From positions 1 through 17,171 of the forward strand of contig DCVO01000013.1 in the NCBI GenBank assembly GCA_002327405.1: a stretch of DNA of 17,171 nt. The letters run 5' to 3'. The notes under the pieces were generated by a model. It searched no databases and was not told the DNA's origin. It worked only from the letters and a program-made list of their open reading frames with translations. Every line of letters starts with the position of its first letter. Position 1 is the stretch's first letter. This document shows, piece after piece, positions 7,057 to 13,342 of this stretch. The translations under genes and the position numbers were made by a program. Origin of the DNA: Thiobacillus sp. UBA2186 (lineage in GTDB: Bacteria > Pseudomonadota > Gammaproteobacteria > Burkholderiales > Thiobacillaceae).

Positions 7057-8661
7057 TCAATCTTCACGCCGGTAGAGCCAGAAGCGCACATCCTTCTCGC
7101 CGGGAAGCCCGCCCACCCAGCGCTTGACCCAGCCGTCATGCGGCACGGCCGGTTTGCGGTCCTTCTGGAACACCAGCAGCCAGTCGCAGGCAGCCGAAGC
7201 TGCGGGCCGGATGTCGAGGTCGCCGTGATATGCCAACAGATAACGCAGGGTGACGTCCAGATTCTGCGACGCCACACAGCCCCCATCGGCGAGTTCGCTC
7301 CTGATTTCCAGCGCAACCCGCTCGTAACCGATGCGCTTGTCCAGCGGCTGCATGAACAGGGCAAGCAGCAGGCACCACACAAAAGTTGTCCCCACGCTCC
7401 ACGCCAGGATGGGCCGCTGCGGCGAACGCGGCTGACGTCTCAGCCGCATCAGCCAGGCTATCCAGGCCAGCGTGATCAGCAGGCCAAGGGCCAGGGCCAG
7501 CGGCCTGAATCCCTGGCTTTCCATGCCCAGCTTGGCCAGCCGTTTGGCCAGTTGCGCAGGCCAGCCGAGATCGAATGCCGCCCAATATACCCAGAACACC
7601 AGCGCGAAAAAGCTGAACGCCATGAGCGAAAACCACAGCAAGGCGTTGGCGGCGCCGCGCTTCAGCTCGCCCAGACCTGCACCCGCCAGCAGCGCAAGCG
7701 ACGGCAGCAGAATGATGCTTTGCACTTGCTCGGAGCCGGTATGCAGGCTCAAGGCAATGAGCGCCACGGCAAATACGCCCAGCGGCATCCACAGCTTGAC
7801 CGAATTCCAGCCCTGGCGCTTCAGGCGATAAACCGCCCAGCCCGCCAGCAGCCAGGCCGGCCAGGCAAACCAGGAAAGCGCATTGACGAAGTACAGGGGG
7901 TTGTAGCGGGTCTTCTCCCCCATGCCGAAGACGGTTTGCCCGAGCGCGAGATGCTGCCACCAATGGCTCAGCCGATCCGGATAGTGGGCATGCACCGACA
8001 GCAGCCATACCCCGCACAGGGCAAAAGCCCCGGTCAGCGCAAACCAGGAGCCTCCCACGCGCGCGGAGGTGCGCCAGCTCGAGAGCAGGGCGGGCAACAG
8101 CAGCAGCGCGACCGCCAAAGCCAGCGCAGGCAGCCAGGCCCCCGCCAGGAACAATCCCGCGAGGCCCAGCCCGGCGAGCCCGCCGCCGCGCAAGGGTTGC
8201 TCCAGCATGCGCGCCAGCCCGTAGGCAAACAGCGAGAGCGCCGCCAATTGCGCGGTGTATGGGTTGGCTTCGTGCGCCGGCACCAGCAGGCCCATGCAGC
8301 CCAGCAGCGCAAGGACTGCCGGCCACACCGCACCGGACCCATACAAGGTGCGGGCAGTCAACGCTGTCAGCCAAAGCGAAGCGCCGACGAGAACGCCGCT
8401 GGTCAGCCTGGCCGCATCATGCAGGGGCAGTACCGGCGACAACAGCGTCGCCAGGCCCTGCGCAAGCCACAGATAAAGGGGCATGTAGGGCGCGCCGGCA
8501 CCCATTGAAGGAAACAGCCAATCGCCCTGCTGTCGTGCCGCAAGCAACCGGGAGAACGTCTCTGCATCCGGCCCCTTCCAGGGCACATGTCCGGTCAGGC
8601 CGGGCAGCAGCCAGGCCAGGCACAGCCCCACCAACCAGTAATGGGCCGGAATTCGATTCAC
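7057..8661 (-). CDS. Integral-membrane GT-C glycosyltransferase (ArnT/PMT-like, GT39/83-type)
   Basis: This is a 534-residue polytopic membrane protein with about ten to twelve hydrophobic segments. The first is LVGLCLAWLLPGL (10-22), then a periplasmic loop with acidic GPDAETF (Asp32, Glu34) in the position of the GT-C catalytic acidic motif, followed by WLFPSMGAGAPYMPLYLWL. A soluble C-terminal tail of about 100 residues starts after TTFVWCLLLALFM. These features fit the family that moves sugars from polyprenyl-phosphate donors to lipid A, glycans or proteins on the periplasmic side; the acceptor cannot be told. Translation starts at GTG 8661, overlapping the stop of the upstream protease gene by four bases (GTGA). 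mobA follows 3 bases after its stop. Confidence 0.8.
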   Translation of the reverse strand: MNRIPAHYWLVGLCLAWLLPGLTGHVPWKGPDAETFSRLLAARQQGDWLFPSMGAGAPYMPLYLWLAQGLATLLSPVLPLHDAARLTSGVLVGASLWLTALTARTLYGSGAVWPAVLALLGCMGLLVPAHEANPYTAQLAALSLFAYGLARMLEQPLRGGGLAGLGLAGLFLAGAWLPALALAVALLLLPALLSSWRTSARVGGSWFALTGAFALCGVWLLSVHAHYPDRLSHWWQHLALGQTVFGMGEKTRYNPLYFVNALSWFAWPAWLLAGWAVYRLKRQGWNSVKLWMPLGVFAVALIALSLHTGSEQVQSIILLPSLALLAGAGLGELKRGAANALLWFSLMAFSFFALVFWVYWAAFDLGWPAQLAKRLAKLGMESQGFRPLALALGLLITLAWIAWLMRLRRQPRSPQRPILAWSVGTTFVWCLLLALFMQPLDKRIGYERVALEIRSELADGGCVASQNLDVTLRYLLAYHGDLDIRPAASAACDWLLVFQKDRKPAVPHDGWVKRWVGGLPGEKDVRFWLYRRED

Positions 8662-10109
8662 TGGACGATCTTGATCATCTGGCCGGGTTTGGGCTCGCCC
8701 GTGGGATACAGGTCGTTCATCAACCTCAGTTGCGCCTCGGCGCTTTTGCCGAGTGGCGATTGCGCCGCCAACTGCGCCATGGCCACGCCCGGCTGTGCCT
8801 TGACGAGGCGAATGGTGTGCGGCCGCGCCTGCCGGCGTTCGTCTGCGGCAAGTGTGTGGAAGCTGTTGATGGCCGCCTTCATCTCGTTGCGGTTCTGGTT
8901 ATAGGCATTGGCATCCTTGGCCAGCGCCGCCAGCAGATACTGGCTGCCGTTGTGATTGATGGCCGCAGCCAGCACCGGCTTGCCCTGAAGCGCGCCAGCC
9001 GCAAACGCCGCCGGATGGCCGTTGACGTTGCCGGACTCGAAGCGGGCGCCCTGGTCGAACTTGAGCCCCTTTTGCAGGGTTTCCATGGGCTGGGCGTTTT
9101 TCGGGCCCGGTTTCAGTTCGACCAGCGCCGTGCCCTGCGGATTGATCGCGGCCACGCGGTCGGGCTGGTTCTGCACCCGCCAGCCTTGCGGAAACTGCAC
9201 GGCGATGCCGAGCTTTTCATGCAGCAGCGCGTTGTTGCGGATCACGCCCTGGTCGGGGCTGTCGCCGAAATACACGCCGTCCATCGCTTTCAGATAGGCC
9301 TCGCGGTTTTCGACGGGGTTCGCAACCTGATATTTCCTGGCCTCGCCCACGACCTGCTTGAGGCGCGCGTCATTGCTGGGGTGGGTGTCGAATACGCCGT
9401 GATAGCGGCGCGGCTCGCGGCCTTCCTGCTTGGCCAGCTGGATGTCGTACAGTTCCTGGTTTTTCAGCACGCCGATGACTTCCACCATGGCCTGCGGGTT
9501 GTATCCGGTCTTGGCGAGATACTCGGCGCCAAGGCGGTCCGCCTCGAGCTCGTGCTCGCGGCCGTAGCCCGCCACCAGCGACTGGCTGAGCGCCTGCAGG
9601 AGGGAGGAGCCGGCCTGGGTATTGAGGCCCGGCACCAGGATCGAGCCCAGGATCGCGCCCAGGCCAATCACGGTGGCGGCGCTTTGCTGACGCACACCGT
9701 GGCGCGCGGTCACGTGGCCGATTTCATGGCCGACCACCCCGGCCAGCTCCGCCTCGGTATTGAGATAGGCCATGATGCCGCGGGTAATGTAGATATAGCC
9801 GCCGGGCAGGGCGAACGCGTTCACCTGCGGGCTGTCGACCACGGTAAAGTGCCAATCCAGGTTGGAGCGGTGGCTTTTCGACGCCAGGCCCTTGCCGATG
9901 CGGCTTACGTAAGCCTGCAATTCCGGGTCGTTCACCACGCCGTATTCCTGCAGCACTTCCTTGTGCGCCTGCGCGCCCTGCTGGATTTCCTGCTGCTCCG
10001 ACATCAGCACCAAATCGCTGCCGCCGGAAACCGGGTTCTGTGCACAGTGCGTCAGCAGCAATGCGCCGCTGGCGGCGACGGCGACACGGCGCAGGACGGG
10101 GGAACTCAT
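8658..10109 (-). CDS. M48-family zinc metalloprotease, exported (probable lipoprotein)
   Basis: This is a 483-residue periplasmic M48 peptidase of the YggG/BepA-like kind, involved in envelope protein quality control. Seen: a signal sequence (MSSPVLRRVAVAASGALLLT) with Cys22 followed by AQNPVSGGSDLVLMSEQQE, the normal post-lipobox start of this family; the zinc motif HEIGH (128-132); and ELEAD (187-191), which supplies the third zinc ligand. FDTHPSNDARL lies after that. A C-terminal region of about 200 residues ends in a proline-containing GEPKPGQMIKI that resembles the tail of other betaproteobacterial members. Odd: the residue before Cys22 is His, not the usual Gly/Ala/Ser, so lipidation is uncertain. 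The ATG at 10109 is preceded by GAGGT. An upstream extension lacks a signal peptide and would cross the rpmE terminator. Confidence 0.93.
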   Translation of the reverse strand: MSSPVLRRVAVAASGALLLTHCAQNPVSGGSDLVLMSEQQEIQQGAQAHKEVLQEYGVVNDPELQAYVSRIGKGLASKSHRSNLDWHFTVVDSPQVNAFALPGGYIYITRGIMAYLNTEAELAGVVGHEIGHVTARHGVRQQSAATVIGLGAILGSILVPGLNTQAGSSLLQALSQSLVAGYGREHELEADRLGAEYLAKTGYNPQAMVEVIGVLKNQELYDIQLAKQEGREPRRYHGVFDTHPSNDARLKQVVGEARKYQVANPVENREAYLKAMDGVYFGDSPDQGVIRNNALLHEKLGIAVQFPQGWRVQNQPDRVAAINPQGTALVELKPGPKNAQPMETLQKGLKFDQGARFESGNVNGHPAAFAAGALQGKPVLAAAINHNGSQYLLAALAKDANAYNQNRNEMKAAINSFHTLAADERRQARPHTIRLVKAQPGVAMAQLAAQSPLGKSAEAQLRLMNDLYPTGEPKPGQMIKIVQ

Positions 10110-10164
10110 GGCATACCTCGGCAAAACGGAAAACAGAACGTGATGATACCCGCCCGGCGCACAA

Positions 10165-10196
10165 ATAAAAAAGGCAGCCGAGGCTGCCTTTTTTAT
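10165..10196 (-). terminator. Rho-independent terminator of rpmE
   Basis: A perfect inverted repeat has arms at 10165-10179 and 10182-10196 with core AAGGCAGCC/GGCTGCCTT. It is flanked by A and T runs, so it has a U tract in either direction. It lies 14 bases after the rpmE stop on the minus strand and upstream of the M48 protease start, so the protease cluster probably has its own promoter between about 10110 and 10165. Confidence 0.9.
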
Positions 10197-10210
10197 CGGG
10201 AACGTGCGAA

Positions 10211-10417
10211 TTACTTCTTGGCGCCGTAACGCTGGCGGAATTTTTCCACGCGGCCGGCGGTGTCGACGATCTTCTGCTTGCCGGTGTAGAAGGGATGGCA
10301 CTCGGAGCACACTTCCACGTGCAGGGCCTTGCCCAGCGTGGAGCCGGTCTTGAAGCTGCTGCCGCAGGAGCAGGTCACTTCGATTTCTGTGTATTCGGGA
10401 TGGGTATCAGCTTTCAT
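10211..10417 (-). CDS. rpmE: 50S ribosomal protein L31 (zinc-binding type)
   Basis: This small large-subunit ribosomal protein bridges the subunits. It is 68 residues long and starts MKADTHPEY. Four cysteines, CSC (16 and 18) and CSEC (37 and 40), mark the zinc-containing (C+) paralogue, which acts as a zinc reserve and can be replaced by a zinc-free L31 under zinc limitation. The C-terminal HPFYTGKQKIVDTAGRVEKF is typical. AAAGGA lies 6-7 bases before the ATG on the minus strand. A likely sigma-70 promoter lies about 50 bases upstream and a strong terminator follows, so it is probably monocistronic. Confidence 0.97.
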   Translation of the reverse strand: MKADTHPEYTEIEVTCSCGSSFKTGSTLGKALHVEVCSECHPFYTGKQKIVDTAGRVEKFRQRYGAKK

Positions 10418-10467
10418 TGGGGGTCCTTTATCTCAATCTTCGCGGCGAGTACGCGAAAGAGCCGCAT

Positions 10468-10496
10468 AATATAAAGCAAATCAAATCGTTACGCAA
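10468..10496 (-). promoter_or_regulatory. Probable sigma-70 promoter of rpmE
   Basis: On the minus strand TTGCGT (10496-10491) and TATATT (10473-10468) are separated by exactly 17 bases. They match 4/6 and 5/6 of the -35 and -10 consensus. The -10 ends 50 bases before the rpmE start, and no other gene lies between the miniature element and rpmE. Confidence 0.6.
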
Positions 10497-10533
10497 GCCG
10501 GGGAATATCCCTGCCACCGCGCCAGTCCTGGCC

Positions 10534-10760
10534 TAGCAGCCTGTCGGACTTGAGCGATCGTAGCGAGCCGGGTGGGAGAGCGAGGACAGTTTTTCACGAT
10601 TTCGAGGCGCATAGCGGGCCTATGCAACGAGAAATCGGGGAAAACGAGTTTGCGAGTTTCGGCGCAAGCCAAAACGAGTTTGCGAGTTTCGGCGCAAGCC
10701 AAAAATGGACCGATCTTCCCACCGGCGCAGTAGATCAGCCTCAAGTCCGACAGGCTGCTA
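10534..10760. mobile_element. Complete MITE-like element, 227 bp, copy 1
   Basis: The element is bounded by perfect 21-bp terminal inverted repeats, starting TAGCAGCCTGTCGGACTTGA (10534-10554) with the exact reverse complement at 10740-10760. Three more flanking bases (GCC/GGC) also pair. Weaker inverted similarity continues inward to about 10589 and 10704 (CCGGGTGGGAGAGCG against CCGGTGGGAAGATCG). Inside is a hairpin (CGATTTC 10597-10603 with GAAATCG 10631-10637; GCATAG 10609-10614 with CTATGC 10620-10625) and a 30-bp tandem duplication. No transposase is encoded, so it would be moved in trans. CTAG occurs at both outer edges (10533-10536 and 10758-10761), consistent with a TA or CTAG target duplication. 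A second copy starts at 17057, with 114 of 115 visible bases identical. Its right end supplies the hpf stop codon. Confidence 0.85.
10641..10700 (+). repeat. 30-bp tandem duplication inside MITE copy 1
   Basis: Two exact 30-bp units (10641-10670 and 10671-10700) begin AAAACGAGTTTGCGAGTTTC. Each holds a shorter repeat (CGAGTTTG/CGAGTTTC) and a small hairpin (TTGCG with CGCAA). Two abutting copies without spacers rule out a CRISPR array. The second element copy runs out of the window after the first 8 bases of this unit, so its repeat number cannot be read. Confidence 0.9.
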
Positions 10761-11303
10761 GGCTTCCTCGTGCTTGCGAAGCGTGACCCGCTTGGCCTGC
10801 AGGCCCTCGCTGCCGGCATCCTCAAGGAAGTGCACTTCATCGCCCACGGTCAGCTGGTCGTAATTGCCGTTCGCAAGGTTCATGGCCGAAAAGTAGAACT
10901 CGCGCCCGTCGGTCCCGGCGATGAAACCGAAGCGCTCTTCCGGAACCAGCCTGGCCACCCGCCCAAAGAGCACAGGCTCATGTGTCTTGACTTCAAGGCG
11001 CTGGCGGCGGCCATAGTCTTCGAGCTTCCTGCGTGCGGCGTCGAAAGCATCCCGCAACGCCACATATACATCTTCGTTCTTCTGGCGGTCCACCACGATT
11101 TCGCCTCCGGGCACCGTCAGGTCGATGCGGATATTGAAGGGCTTGCCCTTGTGCTGATGCAGCCCGGGCTGGTCGACCACAACCTTGCAGCCGATCAGTG
11201 CCGAGTAAAACTGCTCCAGCTTCTGCGCCTTCTCCCGGATGTGGTTCTCAAGCGCGTCCGAGTGGGCAACTTCGTGAAAGGTGATTTGCAGGGGAACTTG
11301 CAT
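10758..11303 (-). CDS. HPF/RaiA-type ribosome hibernation factor with C-terminal cold-shock-like domain
   Basis: This is a 181-residue two-domain protein. Residues 1-105 match the HPF/RaiA (S30AE) fold: MQVPLQITFHEVAHSDALEN, IREKAQKLEQFY, the strand NIRIDLTVPGGEIVV and helix VYVALRDAFDAARRKLEDY. This domain binds the 30S decoding region and silences ribosomes in stress or stationary phase. Residues 113-175 look like a cold-shock OB-fold, with FGRVARLVPEERFGFI in place of RNP1 and REFYFSAMNL in place of RNP2, then VGDEVHFLEDAGSEGLQAKRV. AAGGAG precedes the ATG at a normal distance. The TAG stop (10760-10758) lies in the terminal repeat of the MITE. The dksA-like gene ends 65 bases upstream on the same strand, so the two may be cotranscribed. 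Confidence 0.9.
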   Translation of the reverse strand: MQVPLQITFHEVAHSDALENHIREKAQKLEQFYSALIGCKVVVDQPGLHQHKGKPFNIRIDLTVPGGEIVVDRQKNEDVYVALRDAFDAARRKLEDYGRRQRLEVKTHEPVLFGRVARLVPEERFGFIAGTDGREFYFSAMNLANGNYDQLTVGDEVHFLEDAGSEGLQAKRVTLRKHEEA

Positions 11304-11368
11304 GATGACTCCTTAGGTAAGTCAATTTGCCAAACGGCGTTCCATGGAGGAGAGATGGAAAAAACGAG

Positions 11369-11767
11369 CTAAAGTTTTGGCCGTCCCTCCTGGGCAAAAA
11401 GTTGTTCATGCCTTTGCTGGCAGGCCATGCAACGCTTTGCTGTGGGATAAGCCAGCAGGCGTTGGGCCGGGATTTCGGCGCCGCAATCGGTGCAGATGCC
11501 GAAATCCCCCGACTTCATGCGGGCGAAGGCGGCATCGATATCGCGCAATTCATGGATCTGGCGATCTGCCCTCAGGATGTTCATGTCGGCGAGCGCATCC
11601 GCCAGCGAAACGTCGCCGCTGTCGCCGGGTTCCCGCCCCATGAGTTCGACCAACTGCTGATTGTCGCGCTGATCGAACTCGTCGCGCACTTCTTCAAGAA
11701 GCGCCCTTTGACGGTTGCGCAATTTCTGCGTGATTTCACTGATTTGTTCGCGGCTGAGTCGGCTCAT
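11369..11767 (-). CDS. DksA/TraR-family zinc-finger regulator
   Basis: This is a 132-residue protein of the DksA/TraR C4 type. Residues 1-80 form a coiled coil (REQISEITQKLRNRQRALLEEV), with acidic residues near the turn (DSGDVSLADALAD). Residues 92-116 form the zinc finger CTDCGAEIPAQRLLAYPTAK...CMAC, with cysteines 92, 95, 113 and 116. The family binds the RNA polymerase secondary channel and works with ppGpp on stress and ribosomal promoters. This one is shorter than true DksA (about 150), so it is likely a paralogue rather than the main DksA. It is divergent from the PAS gene, with about 200 bp between them, and upstream of the hibernation-factor gene. Confidence 0.88.
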   Translation of the reverse strand: MSRLSREQISEITQKLRNRQRALLEEVRDEFDQRDNQQLVELMGREPGDSGDVSLADALADMNILRADRQIHELRDIDAAFARMKSGDFGICTDCGAEIPAQRLLAYPTAKRCMACQQRHEQLFAQEGRPKL

Positions 11768-11971
11768 TTGATGTCTTTCTAATTATTCACTCCACAATTT
11801 CATGATAGGAGGTTCGCTCCCGCAGGCAAGCCGCCAGGGCGGATGGTCTCGACCGGCCCCCGGATTCATAAAATTTACATATAAATCGGGTTCAATTCCT
11901 AGTAATTCCGAAATCGCATACTAGTCTGGTTTTATTGACCGCAATTCCAGAGAAAGCGGGGACAAATCATC

Positions 11972-12346
11972 ATGAGCGATCTTTCCGAGCTTACCGCCGC
12001 TTCCGCCCGCGTTGATGTGCAGTCCAGTCTGGCGACAATCGCGCTTGACGATGAAGGCTTGATCCAGACATGCAGTTCCGCGTGCGAGAAATTGTTCGGC
12101 TATCCGATCACCGAACTGCTTGGCCATCACGTGTCGCTGTTGTTGCCCAAGCTGGAAGGCGTCGCCCTGATCGTCAGCAACGACATCAACCCCCGCCTCA
12201 AATACCTGTGCCACTGCGCCATTCCCTTCCTGGCCAGGCGGCGCGACGGGAGAATCTTTGCCGGCGATGTGTTTTTCAACCGCCTGCACAGCGCCCAACC
12301 CGGACTGCAAGTCATCGTGCGCAATCTGGGCATGATGCCGTCCTGA
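11972..12346 (+). CDS. Stand-alone PAS-domain protein
   Basis: This is a 124-residue cytoplasmic protein made almost wholly of one PAS domain (about 18-118): SLATIALDDEGLIQTCSSACEKLF, GYPITELLGHHVSLLLP, then FLARRRDGRIFAGDVFFNRL and LQVIVRNL. A Cys-rich spot, YLCHCAIPF (79-87), marks a betaproteobacterial subfamily and could bind a ligand or sense redox. No output domain is attached, so any signal must pass to a partner in trans. A GGGGA stretch lies about 12 bases before the ATG. It is divergent from the dksA-like gene and may share regulatory DNA with it. Confidence 0.8.
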   Translation: MSDLSELTAASARVDVQSSLATIALDDEGLIQTCSSACEKLFGYPITELLGHHVSLLLPKLEGVALIVSNDINPRLKYLCHCAIPFLARRRDGRIFAGDVFFNRLHSAQPGLQVIVRNLGMMPS

Positions 12347-12434
12347 ACCGTCCGATCCGGCGGGTTTCTCAACGGAACTGGTCTTAGCAAGCCAGCGACG
12401 ACCAGGCCAGCAAATCTATATTCATATTTGCTCG

Positions 12435-12464
12435 TGGCGTCATCCGTCTGCCGGCATGACGCCA
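12435..12464 (+). other. Hairpin in the gap after the PAS gene
   Basis: A perfect 9-bp stem, TGGCGTCAT (12435-12443) and ATGACGCCA (12456-12464), surrounds a 12-nt loop. No T run follows. It may be a weak terminator for the PAS gene or a protein-binding palindrome. A smaller 6-bp pair (CTGGTC 12378-12383, GACCAG 12400-12405) lies upstream. The rest of 12347-12500 shows no gene. Confidence 0.45.
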
Positions 12465-12501
12465 GGCCAGGCATTATCTTCTGGACAGGAAGCACAAAAT
12501 C

Positions 12502-12707
12502 ATGGGCTCGATAGCGGGAAAAGGCGGCTGTATATTCAAGGGCATCAAGCTGCTGCTGTGCGAAAGCCCACTGCCGGCGGACAAGGATTTCGCTTTCTGC
12601 CTGAACGACCCGTCACTCGGCCCGGCGCTATGCGCATCGCCACGGCGCTGCCGGAAGGCAACCAGCGCTTTGTTGCTGTGCTGAAGGAGTTGTTGGCCCA
12701 TGCCTAG
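12502..12707 (+). pseudogene. Possible gene remnant upstream of the methyltransferase (one frameshift)
   Basis: An ATG at 12502 opens a plausible coding frame (GIKLLLCESPLPADKDFAF, then CLNDPSLG) up to about 12625. One missing C in the GGCCCGG stretch there would join it to a second frame reading PGAMRIATALPEGNQRFV and ending LKELLAHA with TAG at 12705-12707, overlapping the methyltransferase ATG. RIATALPEGNQRFVAVL weakly resembles the C-terminal end of PLP-dependent aminotransferases. Only about 68 residues would remain, so the main body is gone. It could equally be a small unknown gene or noncoding DNA that happens to look open. AAGGAG near its 3' end serves as the ribosome-binding site of the next gene. 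Confidence 0.35.
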
Positions 12708-13335
12708 AGCCGCCCCTTTCGAAGCGCATCACCAGCGCTATGAGGCATGGTTCGGCGAACACGAGGCCGCTTACATCTCCGAGCTGCTCGCCCTGCGGCC
12801 TTTCGTGCCCTTGATTGGAAACGGGCTGGAAATCGGGGTAGGCAGCGGCCGTTTCGCCGCGCCGCTGGGCGTACAGGCCGGGGTCGATCCCTCCCCAGCC
12901 ATGCTGATCCATGCAGCCGCGCGTGGCATCGAGGTGATCGAGGGCGTGGCGGAAAGCCTCCCCTTCTCATCCGGGCTGTTCGATTTTGCGCTGGTGGTAA
13001 CGACCATCTGCTTCGTTGACTCGCCCGAGAAAATGCTGGCCGAGGCGTACCGGGTGCTCAAGCCGGGCGGACGCCTGGTGATCGGCTTCATCGACCGCGA
13101 CAGCGGCATGGGCCAGGACTATCTGGCGCACCAGGCCGAAAACGTGTTCTATCGCGAAGCGACTTTTTATTCCGCCGGCGAAGTGGAACAACTGCTGCTG
13201 AAAAGCGGTTTCGAGATCGATACCTGGGCCCAGACCCTTGCCCACCCCCTGGCCGAGACACGGTATATCGAGGCCCTGCGCCCCGGGCGTGGGCAATGCG
13301 CGTTCGTCGTCGTTTCCGCCCGTTGCGAAAAATGA
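12700..13335 (+). CDS. Class I SAM-dependent methyltransferase
   Basis: This is a 211-residue cytoplasmic protein with the methyltransferase type-11 fold. Seen: motif I GLEIGVGSGRFAAPLG (42-57), acidic VDPSPAML, GVAESLPFSSGLFDFALVVTTICFVD (motif II region), the SPEKMLAEAYRVLKPGGRLVIGFI motif III stretch, and a C-terminal half (VEQLLLKSGFEIDTW, ending FVVVSARC). The substrate is not evident; the fold suits small molecules or lipids. AAGGAG (12684-12689) lies 10 bases before the ATG. gpmI starts 7 bases after the stop, so it is the first intact gene of a likely five-gene run. Confidence 0.88.
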   Translation: MPRAAPFEAHHQRYEAWFGEHEAAYISELLALRPFVPLIGNGLEIGVGSGRFAAPLGVQAGVDPSPAMLIHAAARGIEVIEGVAESLPFSSGLFDFALVVTTICFVDSPEKMLAEAYRVLKPGGRLVIGFIDRDSGMGQDYLAHQAENVFYREATFYSAGEVEQLLLKSGFEIDTWAQTLAHPLAETRYIEALRPGRGQCAFVVVSARCEK

Positions 13336-13342
13336 AAGGACC

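Noticed and set aside
6367..8508. Long plus-strand open frame opposite mobA and the glycosyltransferase
   Set aside because: Rich in Gln/Arg/His and antisense to two well-supported genes. No domain is seen.
8259..10229. Long plus-strand open frame opposite the M48 protease
   Set aside because: Antisense to the protease with its HEIGH zinc motif. No family resemblance.
10641..10700. Direct repeats considered as a CRISPR array
   Set aside because: Only two units, abutting with no spacers, inside an inverted-repeat element, and no cas genes nearby.
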